The notes beneath the pieces are model-generated. The model had not been told where the DNA came from, did no database searches, and saw only the letters and a list, made by a program, of their open reading frames with translations. A stretch of 47,893 bases of DNA, taken from contig NZVD01000003.1 in NCBI GenBank assembly GCA_002701385.1, positions 1 through 47,893 of the forward strand, given 5' to 3'. A program made the translations under genes and the position numbers. Positions 35,438 to 43,623 of this stretch are shown here, in pieces (position 1 is the stretch's first letter; each line of letters opens with the position of its first letter). The DNA is from Rhodopirellula sp. (GTDB lineage: Bacteria; Planctomycetota; Planctomycetia; Pirellulales; Pirellulaceae).

Positions 35438-37309
35438 ATGAAGCCTGTTTTAGACTTAAAATATACTATCTTGCTAACCGCTGGACTCTGGTCCACTCTG
35501 ATGCTCACTGGCTGCAGCCTGACAGATCGCATTCCAGGTTCTAAACAGCTCAAGGAATTGATTCCCGGAGGGGAAGAAGAAACTCCGACTCTCACCGTGG
35601 GCGACCTAACCGTCCCCAATGGGATGAATTACCTCAAAGTCGAAAGCGTTGGCCTGGTCACAGGCCTTAAGAATACCGGCAGCACACCGCCTTCCGGCAT
35701 GCATCGCCAAATGCTCATCGACGAAATGCAAACACACGACGTAGAAAATCCGAATGCACTTTTAAGTTCACCACAGACATCACTAGTCATGTTACGAGGC
35801 TTTCTCCCACCGGGTGTTCGTAAAGGTGATCGGTTTGATGTAGAAGTACGCGTTCCTCCTCATTCAAAAACAGAAAGCTTAAAAGACGGGTATCTTTTAC
35901 GTTCGCGAATGCGAGAACTCGCAGTGCTCAATCAAAATGTACGAACCGGCCATGTCGCAGCCTTATCGGAGGGATCCGTATTGGAACACACCCTATTCCG
36001 AGGTAAAGATGATCCTACGAACAGCCGATCGGGCATCGTACTCGGAGGCGGCGTCTCTCAGATGGACCGTCCTCTGGGATTACTTGTAAAAACCAAATAC
36101 AGCAGCATCCGCACGGCGACCCGAATTGCCTCAGCAATCAATCGAAGATTTCTGCAATACACTGACGAGAACAGCAAGGGAGTCGCCAATGCAAAAAGCG
36201 ACAATTACATCGAACTAGCCGTGCATGATAGCTACCGTCACAATGTTTCCCGATATATGAATGTCATACGAAGCATCGTAGTCGGAGAGTCACAATTGGA
36301 CAGCTTCAGTCGCAAGGAACTGCTACTAGCTAAATTGCTTGAACCAACCACAGCTGCGGAAGCAGCGATGCAATTAGAAGCAATTGGTTCCGAATCAATA
36401 CCCACGTTAAGACAAGGATTGGCAAGCGAGGACCCGGAAGTCCGGTTCTATGCTGCCGAGTCACTGGCCTATCTGGATGAACCAGATGCAGCCCCTGCGC
36501 TGAGCGGGCTCGCCTCGGAGCATATCGCTTTCCGCTGGCATTCCTTGACCGCCCTAGCAGGCATGGATCATGTCAATGCCCTGGATGCCATTACTGAACT
36601 CTTAAATGCTGAGAGTGCGGAAACACGGGTCGGAGCATTTCGAGCTCTTTGGACTCGAAACCCCAATTCCCCTCTGGTCAACGGACGTACTTTTAATGAC
36701 TTTCATTACCATCAAGTCGAAACATCAGCCTACCCATTGGTGCACATCTCTATGTCCAAGCGACCGGAAATTGTAGCTTTTGGAGAAGGCGTTATGGTCA
36801 CACCACCTGACCATGTTTTTGCTGGCAAAGAAATCATCATCAAAAACAAAGGCGACGGCCAATTGCAGGTCAGTCGATTCTCGCCCAATATGCCAGATCG
36901 CTTTTCCAGTTCTACGACTGCCCTTCCAGATGTCATTCGTGCAATCGCCGAGGTAGATGGAAATTACTCAGACGTCGTCGATATGTTGCAAACGCTTAAA
37001 AAGGAAAATGCAATCAATGCCCGAGTACTGATTGGGGCACGCCCACGTCCTGTCTGGAATTTCAATCGCAACGACAGTTCAGGCTCGCGTGCTGACTCCG
37101 TAGAATCACCCGATTCTCAGGAGCGATCTCAATTCAATGTAGCCAATCCAATCCCAGAACTTTACTTCGACCGTCTGGCCGAGACGGAAGCCGATGCCAT
37201 CAATCGAAATCGCTCTCGAGTTCAAGCAGATTCCTCTGCAACGCAAACGGAGCAAAATAACTCGGAGTCGATGTTAGACAAATTCAAAGCGGCAGTCCCC
37301 GGACTTTAA
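35438..37309 (+). CDS. Lipoprotein with FlgI-like domains flanking HEAT repeats
   Basis: A 623-residue lipoprotein: a hydrophobic segment ends in the lipobox LTGC (C26). Residues about 60-285 resemble the ring-building part of FlgI, the flagellar P-ring protein: SVGLVTGLKNTGS, LPPGVRKGDRFDVEV followed by SLKDGYLL, and ATRIASAINRRF. Residues about 300-410 are HEAT-like helical repeats (AAEAAMQLEAIG, VRFYAAESLAYLDEPDAAP). Residues about 432-540 return to a FlgI-like C-terminus (DVIRAIAEVDGNYSDVVDMLQTLKKENAINARV). The tail is Asn/Ser/Gln-rich. No flagellar genes are nearby. AAGGAG lies ten bases before the start. smc follows after 29 bp. Homology to FlgI is by eye, and the function is unknown. 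Confidence 0.75.
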   Translation: MKPVLDLKYTILLTAGLWSTLMLTGCSLTDRIPGSKQLKELIPGGEEETPTLTVGDLTVPNGMNYLKVESVGLVTGLKNTGSTPPSGMHRQMLIDEMQTHDVENPNALLSSPQTSLVMLRGFLPPGVRKGDRFDVEVRVPPHSKTESLKDGYLLRSRMRELAVLNQNVRTGHVAALSEGSVLEHTLFRGKDDPTNSRSGIVLGGGVSQMDRPLGLLVKTKYSSIRTATRIASAINRRFLQYTDENSKGVANAKSDNYIELAVHDSYRHNVSRYMNVIRSIVVGESQLDSFSRKELLLAKLLEPTTAAEAAMQLEAIGSESIPTLRQGLASEDPEVRFYAAESLAYLDEPDAAPALSGLASEHIAFRWHSLTALAGMDHVNALDAITELLNAESAETRVGAFRALWTRNPNSPLVNGRTFNDFHYHQVETSAYPLVHISMSKRPEIVAFGEGVMVTPPDHVFAGKEIIIKNKGDGQLQVSRFSPNMPDRFSSSTTALPDVIRAIAEVDGNYSDVVDMLQTLKKENAINARVLIGARPRPVWNFNRNDSSGSRADSVESPDSQERSQFNVANPIPELYFDRLAETEADAINRNRSRVQADSSATQTEQNNSESMLDKFKAAVPGL

Positions 37310-37338
37310 CCCATCATCTCAACAGGTACGCACACCCG

Positions 37339-40300
37339 ATGCTAACAGCGCTGGAACTAACCGGCTTTAAGAGCTTCGCCGATAAGACGCGGTTTGAATT
37401 CCCCGAAGGAATTACCGTTGTCGTGGGGCCTAATGGATCCGGTAAATCCAACGTAGTAGACGCGGTGAAATGGGTGCTTGGCACGACCAGTGCTAAGAGT
37501 TTGCGTGGCAAAGAGATGGCCGACGTGATCTTCAAGAGTCCCAACCAGTCCAATCGCCGGGATATCAACAGTGCTGAAGCAACCATCATCTTTGACAATT
37601 CCAGTCGACTATTACCTCTAGAGCACGATGAAATTCGAGTCACACGCCGCGTATACCGAAGTGGTGAAGGCGAGTACTTAATCAATGACGAACCATGCCG
37701 ACTCAAGGATATTAAAACTCTAATCCGGGGAACAGGGATCGGCGCTGATGCTTATAGCATCATTGAGCAAGGTAAAGTTGCTCGCATGCTGGAAGCTTCC
37801 AGCAAAGACCGGCGACAAATCTTTGAAGAAGCGGCGGGCATTAGTCGGTTTAAAGCCAAAAAGATTGAAACCTTACGAAGATTAGATCGTGTCGACCAGA
37901 ACTTATTGCGGCTCTCGGACATCGTGGATGAAGTTGAAGGTCGACTAAAGGCTGTTCGCAATCAGGCTACAAAAGCCCGCCGATATAAAGAATACAGTGA
38001 CCGCCTACAACAGTTACGCACTCAAATTGGATTGGCCCAATGGCGTCAGCTCAACGAGCAAACCCAAATCTTCGACCAGCAAATCGAAGAATTAGATACC
38101 CAATCCAATGAATTAAATCTTCAGATTGAACAGAGTTGTTCGACAATTGCTGATTTCGATTCGCAACTGGAACGCCTTACCGGCGATCTGCAAAGCCAGG
38201 AAGAATTGTCTGCTTCCGTACGCGAGAAAATTGCGGAGTTTGTAACGACCCAATCGGTGCAGACTCAGAGGCTGGAAGAACTTGCTAATGAAATCGCTCG
38301 CCACCGTATTCAACTGGCCGTGACCCAAACAAATGTCGGTGGTTTAGCAGACCGAGTTAACCTGACACAATCGGAGCTCGAATCGTCACAGGCAACGCTT
38401 GAGTCAACACAAACCGAACTCAACACCATCGAATCTCAACAAAGTCACCTGGAAGAACAACTAAAAGAAATCCAAGAGGACACCGAAGTACAGCGTATAG
38501 AGCAAGTAACAGCGACTAAAAACGCCAGTGAGGCAGAATCCACCCACCGACAATTGCTCGCAAATTCAGGTGATCTAGATGAGCAAAAAGAAGTTGTTTC
38601 AGGGCAACTCGAAGCAATTAATAAAACACTGGCCTCACTGCGCGAGCAAGCTACCGATCATCGAAAACAAATTGAGACATTGGAATCGAAGTTAGAGTCG
38701 GCCGAAGACGAGTCTGAAGTCCTGGCGCGAGAACTTTCCGACAACCAGCGTGTCCATGAACGACGGCAGGAAAACCTGCATGCTTTAATGGAACGGCTAA
38801 CTGCGGTTCGAGAACGCTGCAATGTACTTGAAGAATTAGAAACCCGGAATGCCGGAGTCAGCGAGGCTGTAAAACAGTTGCTTGACGAGTCGCAAGCGTC
38901 GGATGATACCTCACTTCCTTTAGGCATGTTGGGATTAGTCGCTGATCTGGCAGAAGTTGATTTCACGTCGGCCAAACTCGTCGATCTTGCATTGGGAACA
39001 AACGCTCAACTCGTTGTCACAGAGAATGACGCTTTACTTGATTCTTGCCGAACCGGCAGGACTCAACTCGCCTCCCAACTCACCATATTAAACCTTCAAA
39101 ACATCCGGCAACCACAAACACCATTAACACTCGAGCAAGATCCCAACGTGGTTTGCCGTGCAGACGAATTGGTGCACTGTGCCGAACGATTCAAGCCATT
39201 GTTCACAATGCTGTTATCGAACACCTGGATCACACAGGATCTCACCTCAGCTCAACACTTATGGCAACGTCACCTCGGTCAAATCCAAGTCATAACGAAA
39301 GCCGGAGAGCGGATTGACCAGCACGGCATTACTACGATGGGGCCTCCAGATTCTTCAAACGAGTTAATTTCTCGCCGAAGTGAATTGCGAAATCTCAAGC
39401 AGGACATCTACGTCCTCGAGGCTCAAGTCCAGGATAACCGTGACGAGCAACAAAGGCTTAAACAAAACATCTATACTCAGGCTGAACAGCTAAAACGATC
39501 GCAGGCTGCCGTGGAAAGCCTGCGTTCACGTACCAGCCAGCGAAAATCCACCTTGCAACGATGTCACGATCGCATTGAATTGGAATCCACCAATCAGACG
39601 GGAACTAAACAGCAACTAGATACTATTGTCCAAAGACAGCAAGTTACGTCTAAAGAACTCGCCCAACAAACGGCTGAACTCGAATCACTTAGCAATTACC
39701 TTGAGGAAGTTACAAATTCCCTCACTCGCTTTAATAGAGCAAACAACGAGCTCGAGCGACAAAAGCAGACACTCAATTCTCAAGCGGTGCGTCTCCGAGT
39801 TGAACTTGGCAAAAGTGAACAACGCGTCTCCGCGTTAGAAACTCAGTTGCTGCAGTATGAACAAGACCACGAAGAACGACAAATCGTGGTGGATGACCAA
39901 GCCCGCTTGTTAAGCCAAGCGCAAAATCGATTCCGGGAATCTACACTTCAAATTCTCTCCGCTACCTCGCAACTCGCAGAGTTATACCTGACTAAAGAAC
40001 AGTACCGCGATACAAACATGGCCATACGCCAGCGTCAAAATGAAATTGCGGCAGAACGAAAGCGTGAGGCACGGGCTGGAGATAAACTCCGAAAGGAAGT
40101 AGAGGGGCTTCGATCTCGAAAACATGAAATTGAATTGGCATCTGGCGACCTTCGCTCCCAGCGTTCGACTCTCGAAGAACGTTTACGAGAAGATTACGAC
40201 ATCGAAATCGCTTCCTTGCAACTAGACGCAGAAACCGAAGAAGAAACGCAACAGAGAGAAGAAGTCGAACGAGAAATTGAAACGCTGCGACGAAAGCTCG

Positions 40301-40953
40301 GGAATATCGGCGCCGTTAATATGGAAGCGTTAGGGGAACTCAACGAACTCGAAGAGCGATTTAACACGCTCTCCGGTCAGTTTCAAGACTTGACGCTTGC
40401 CAAGCAATCACTCGAGAAAATCATTCACCGGATTGATGCCGACAGCAGGCGTTTATTCATGGAAACACTCGAGACAATTCGCCAGAACTTCCAGCAACTC
40501 TACCGCAAGGCATTTGGCGGCGGTCAGGCCGACATCATTCTGGAAGAAGGCGTCGATATTTTGGAAGCTGGAGTTGAAATCATTACTTCGCCCCCCGGCA
40601 AACCCGCGATCAACATTTCATTGCTCAGTGGTGGTGAAAAAGCGCTCACCGCCGTTTCCCTGCTGTTAGCCATCTTCCAATTTAGACCTAGCCCGTTTTG
40701 CATTTTGGATGAAGTCGATGCTCCTTTCGACGAGGCAAACATTGGTCGTTTCATCAATGTCCTGAAAGACTTTCTGGACTTCACTCGCTTTATCATTGTC
40801 ACCCACTCCAAGAAAACCATGACCGCTGCCGACACGCTCTACGGAGTCACCATGCAGGAATCGGGGGTCAGTAAGCAAGTATCTGTAAGATTTGAAGATG
40901 TCGGGAACAACGGGGAAATTAGCGAATCTGCTACCAATCGTGATGCAGCCTAA
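37339..40953 (+). CDS. smc: Chromosome segregation protein SMC
   Basis: A 1204-residue condensin ATPase for chromosome organisation. Walker A GPNGSGKSN is at 30-38, and the following AVKWVLGTTSAKSLRG is typical of bacterial SMC. Long coiled coils (about 170-490 and 690-1020) flank a hinge domain near 510-680. The ABC signature LLSGGEKALTA begins at L1095, and Walker B reads CILDEVDAPFDEANIGRF near 1120. Length and order are normal and all ATPase motifs are intact. It follows the FlgI-like lipoprotein gene by 29 bp and is likely co-transcribed. scpA and scpB are not in the window. Confidence 0.97.
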   Translation: MLTALELTGFKSFADKTRFEFPEGITVVVGPNGSGKSNVVDAVKWVLGTTSAKSLRGKEMADVIFKSPNQSNRRDINSAEATIIFDNSSRLLPLEHDEIRVTRRVYRSGEGEYLINDEPCRLKDIKTLIRGTGIGADAYSIIEQGKVARMLEASSKDRRQIFEEAAGISRFKAKKIETLRRLDRVDQNLLRLSDIVDEVEGRLKAVRNQATKARRYKEYSDRLQQLRTQIGLAQWRQLNEQTQIFDQQIEELDTQSNELNLQIEQSCSTIADFDSQLERLTGDLQSQEELSASVREKIAEFVTTQSVQTQRLEELANEIARHRIQLAVTQTNVGGLADRVNLTQSELESSQATLESTQTELNTIESQQSHLEEQLKEIQEDTEVQRIEQVTATKNASEAESTHRQLLANSGDLDEQKEVVSGQLEAINKTLASLREQATDHRKQIETLESKLESAEDESEVLARELSDNQRVHERRQENLHALMERLTAVRERCNVLEELETRNAGVSEAVKQLLDESQASDDTSLPLGMLGLVADLAEVDFTSAKLVDLALGTNAQLVVTENDALLDSCRTGRTQLASQLTILNLQNIRQPQTPLTLEQDPNVVCRADELVHCAERFKPLFTMLLSNTWITQDLTSAQHLWQRHLGQIQVITKAGERIDQHGITTMGPPDSSNELISRRSELRNLKQDIYVLEAQVQDNRDEQQRLKQNIYTQAEQLKRSQAAVESLRSRTSQRKSTLQRCHDRIELESTNQTGTKQQLDTIVQRQQVTSKELAQQTAELESLSNYLEEVTNSLTRFNRANNELERQKQTLNSQAVRLRVELGKSEQRVSALETQLLQYEQDHEERQIVVDDQARLLSQAQNRFRESTLQILSATSQLAELYLTKEQYRDTNMAIRQRQNEIAAERKREARAGDKLRKEVEGLRSRKHEIELASGDLRSQRSTLEERLREDYDIEIASLQLDAETEEETQQREEVEREIETLRRKLGNIGAVNMEALGELNELEERFNTLSGQFQDLTLAKQSLEKIIHRIDADSRRLFMETLETIRQNFQQLYRKAFGGGQADIILEEGVDILEAGVEIITSPPGKPAINISLLSGGEKALTAVSLLLAIFQFRPSPFCILDEVDAPFDEANIGRFINVLKDFLDFTRFIIVTHSKKTMTAADTLYGVTMQESGVSKQVSVRFEDVGNNGEISESATNRDAA

Positions 40954-41080
40954 TTCAACAACGTTATAAATTTATCTTTACACCAATTTTTAATCGTGTG
41001 ATTGCTAGTATTTTTATCGGAAATACGGACAATGGTACCCAAGCCTCGAAAACGGGGCATCCCTAAGTCGGAGAATATTG

Positions 41081-41542
41081 ATGCGATGTCCTTTTTGCCA
41101 ACAGGACCATGACCGAGTCTTGGATTCGCGTGCAAGTACGGATGGATATTCCATTCGACGACGCCGCGAATGTCTGGATTGCAACCGCCGTTACACCACT
41201 TATGAACGGCTGGAAGAACTCTCGATTAAGGTGCAAAAAAAGAACGGCGTTCGCGAACCGTTTATCCGAGACAAGATCCGTCAGGGTATTGTCAAAGCTT
41301 GTTGGAAGCGTCCCGTCGGTACTGAAGATATTGAAAGTTGCTTGTCCGAAATCGAAAGCGACATTTACGCCAATTTCGAAGGCGATATTCACTCAGACAA
41401 CATCGGAGAAGTTGTCATGAAGCACCTGGGAAACCTGGATCAGGTAGCCTACGTGCGATTCGCCAGCGTTTATCGCGAGTTCAAAGATGTACGTGACTTT
41501 GTCAACGAGCTTCAACCGATCCTACAACGAGATCAATCCTGA
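41081..41542 (+). CDS. nrdR: Transcriptional repressor NrdR
   Basis: An ATP/dATP-sensing repressor of ribonucleotide reductase genes. The N-terminal zinc ribbon uses C3, C6, C31 and C34, with DSRASTDGYSIRRRREC between. The ATP-cone domain follows (about 48-138, KKNGVREPFIRDKIRQGI). The ATG at 41081 has GGAG seven bases upstream. The adjoining TTG would add only one residue. The 153-residue length is typical. The last 10 bp overlap the convergent moaC gene. Confidence 0.97.
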   Translation: MRCPFCQQDHDRVLDSRASTDGYSIRRRRECLDCNRRYTTYERLEELSIKVQKKNGVREPFIRDKIRQGIVKACWKRPVGTEDIESCLSEIESDIYANFEGDIHSDNIGEVVMKHLGNLDQVAYVRFASVYREFKDVRDFVNELQPILQRDQS

Positions 41543-42039
41543 GATGCAGACGTTGATTCGCTTTGCTCGCTCCTTTTGTAGTGACCGCTTTTGCCACCGG
41601 ATTTTTCCAACAGCATGACATCCTGTACCTCCATGCCTCGGTCAACAGATTTGCACATATCGTAAATGGTTAATGCGGCGACACTAACCGCCGTCATCGC
41701 TTCCATCTCGACTCCGGTTTTAGCAAACACTCCTACCGTAGCCCTCACCACAATTCGGTCCGGAACTAGTATTTCGAAATCAACATTCACACGATCAATC
41801 CCAATTGGGTGACAGAGTGGGATCAATTGCCCTGTCTGTTTGGTCGCCATGATGCCCGCGAGCCGTGCAACTTCTAAGACATCGCCTTTGGCAAAACTTT
41901 CTGATGTAATCTTGCCCAAGGTTTCGGGTTGCATCCGAACCGTCGCAGTAGCAGTTGCCACTCGCTGAGTAGCTTCCTTGGAGCCTACATCCACCATCCG
42001 AGTGGCGCCATCTTCATCAAAGTGTGTGAATTCGGGCAT
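41533..42039 (-). CDS. moaC: Cyclic pyranopterin monophosphate synthase
   Basis: This acts in molybdenum cofactor biosynthesis, forming cPMP from the MoaA product. Family motifs are intact: RMVDVGSKEATQR, KGDVLEVARLAGIMATKQT, LIPLCHPI and TGVEMEAMTAVSVAALTIYDMCKSVDRGM. These hold the catalytic His, Glu, Asp and Lys residues. I take the start at 42039, giving 168 residues beginning MPEFTHFDEDG. The upstream in-frame ATG at 42132 adds 31 residues without family match. moaA is not in the window. Confidence 0.95.
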   Translation of the reverse strand: MPEFTHFDEDGATRMVDVGSKEATQRVATATATVRMQPETLGKITSESFAKGDVLEVARLAGIMATKQTGQLIPLCHPIGIDRVNVDFEILVPDRIVVRATVGVFAKTGVEMEAMTAVSVAALTIYDMCKSVDRGMEVQDVMLLEKSGGKSGHYKRSEQSESTSASQD

Positions 42040-42132
42040 AGCTTCATCTATTGAGCGGAACGAGTAGTACTTTCTTGAGTTTACCTTCGAATCAACCAGT
42101 AGGTGCAGAGGGCAATTCACAAATCGGCGCAT

Positions 42133-42168
42133 AAAAAAAGCGTGGTGCCTATAACACCACGCTTTTTT
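42133..42168. terminator. Bidirectional intrinsic terminator
   Basis: GCGTGGTG (42140-42147) and CACCACGC (42155-42162) form a perfect 8-bp stem with a seven-base loop. It is flanked by A7 on the left and T6 on the right, so it works on either strand. Its main role should be to end the minus-strand HTH-receiver transcript and isolate moaC. Confidence 0.92.
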
Positions 42169-42186
42169 AACTTTTGGTTTTGTTGA

Positions 42187-42759
42187 CTAAACGAGTTCTT
42201 TACGAGTTCCAATTAATGTTCGTAAACGTTCAGCTAACAAGCTTGCATCAAACGGCTTCTTAAAAGTTTCGTTGATGGTCGAACGATCAAAGCTCATTGG
42301 GCTTCCTACGTCCGGCAGCAAGGCAATTAGAATCGTTTCAGCAAAATCCGGGTTGCGACGCAGATTTTGGCAAATCTGAAGTGATTCGACTTTGCCAATT
42401 GAGAAATCGACAATGATACAGTCAGGGTGGAAACTCTCTGCCTGAATTCCAGCTTCGAATCCACTGGCAGCGACAGCTACCTTGAATGACCTTTCAGTCG
42501 GTAATTCTCGTTTAAGATTTTCGATCAATACCTGGTCCTGAGCTACGATCAGTACTTTGGCCATTGCTTCATCTTCTAAGTCCCCTAAAGGCATACCATG
42601 CTCTTTAAGAAACTTGATCAACGAATCGCGGGGAATTCGACGATCTTGCGAACCAGGGATACGATATCCCTTGAGACGCCCTGAATCAAACCATTTACTA
42701 ACTGTGCGCGGGGCCACTTTACAGATCTTGGCAACCTGTCCAGTTGTGAAGACCTTCAT
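42187..42759 (-). CDS. Excisionase-type HTH regulator fused to a C-terminal receiver-like domain
   Basis: A 190-residue protein. Residues 1-55 are a MerR/excisionase-type DNA-binding domain (TTGQVAKICKVAPRTVSKWFDSGRLKGYRIPGS, then RRIPRDSLIKFLKEHG). Residues 67-185 have a receiver fold. The phospho-acceptor position D118 in IIVDFSIG and K168 in FKKPF are kept. The usual acidic pair is reduced to one Asp (D75 in VAQDQ), and the conserved Thr/Ser near 147 is Leu. Phosphorylation may therefore be weak or absent. The domain order is the reverse of ordinary response regulators. The start has GGAG seven bases upstream. An in-frame ATG at 42876 is less likely. No histidine kinase is adjacent. Confidence 0.85.
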   Translation of the reverse strand: MKVFTTGQVAKICKVAPRTVSKWFDSGRLKGYRIPGSQDRRIPRDSLIKFLKEHGMPLGDLEDEAMAKVLIVAQDQVLIENLKRELPTERSFKVAVAASGFEAGIQAESFHPDCIIVDFSIGKVESLQICQNLRRNPDFAETILIALLPDVGSPMSFDRSTINETFKKPFDASLLAERLRTLIGTRKELV

Positions 42760-42923
42760 TTCGGCACTCCAATTCTCTCTCGATGACTTCTTTGGTGAAC
42801 ATCCGGTAGATGCTCTGACCCCTGACTTGCTGTTGGCTTGCGATTCATTGTGGGGGAACAAATCACGACAAGTCACTGGGTTGGGGTACTAATAAAACTC
42901 GCTTCCTAATCTTGTTTGCTGTT

Positions 42924-43082
42924 ATGCCTGGATCCGTCCTGACAAAACAACGCTTCCCAATACACCTCTTAGCTTCCAACCACCGTTGTCGTGCTCTAAC
43001 GGGCATGGACAAATCATTGGTTTGGCAGCTCATTGATGAATTGAAGTACTTCGGCGTAAGTACATACAGAGAGAATCTTTAA
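42924..43082 (+). CDS. Possible small ORF, 52 codons
   Basis: The frame from ATG 42924 to TAA 43080-43082 encodes a 52-residue basic then amphipathic peptide ending in a helix-like stretch (DKSLVWQLIDELKYFG). No Shine-Dalgarno is visible and I do not recognise the product. It is listed only because it lies in a long gap and has a plausible amino-acid composition. Confidence 0.2.
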   Translation: MPGSVLTKQRFPIHLLASNHRCRALTGMDKSLVWQLIDELKYFGVSTYRENL

Positions 43083-43455
43083 GAACATGACATGAACGGG
43101 TCATTGCCATATCGCATCCTCCCTAGGTGTTGAGATAAACACCCAGAAGATCCCCCCTGAGAAGTCCTGGTGGGTTTGCTATGTCTTGGATAATAGGACT
43201 ATCCGAGAAATAACAAAAATGACCTCTCAAAGTTATTTGTCGATTGTTACAGGGGTAATACTTTAGGAAGTTCCGTAATACATACGGCTTTGTTGGATGA
43301 TTCCTATAAAAACAGCGTAAACTGTCGTAACCATTAGGTTAATTCCCCGTAAAAAAAAGCCTTTACGTGTTACAGAATTTATGCCATTCAGAGTCAAATT
43401 TGCGGCTTAGATAAAACAGACAAGAATTTCCCGCAGAATTCTAAAAGGCAAACGC

Positions 43456-43516
43456 GAGCTTACCCATCGCAGTCAGCCCTAACTGTCTAAGATGTATGAG
43501 CTTGCCTGTCGCAGTC
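43456..43516. repeat. Pair of 19-bp direct repeats, 42 bp apart
   Basis: Copies at 43456-43474 and 43498-43516 share 16 of 19 bases (GAGCTTRCCYRTCGCAGTC). A partial third copy (GAGGCTTGCC) starts at 43583. The 42-bp period is close to four helical turns. The pair lies downstream of rpoN and may be transcribed with it. Confidence 0.6.
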
Positions 43517-43623
43517 CAAAGGAAGGAGTTTCTCCACAGAAGCCTAAAACGCGAAGGTGAGAGGGACAAACCACCTGCGTCTGAGGCTTGCCGAATTGTA
43601 AAATCTGTCTAACTGGAAACCGG

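Larger units (their letters stand above)
42760..43623. other. 864-bp intergenic region with inverted and direct repeats
   Basis: This is the longest gap in the window, between the HTH-receiver start and the rpoN stop, both on the minus strand. It holds several short inverted repeats (GGTGTT/AACACC at 43126-43143, CCGTA/TACGG near 43284, CGTAAA/TTTACG near 43349), a 42-bp-spaced direct repeat and one 52-codon ORF. The promoter of the HTH-receiver gene should be here. I could not recognise a tRNA, SRP RNA, 6S RNA or tmRNA in it. Confidence 0.5.
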
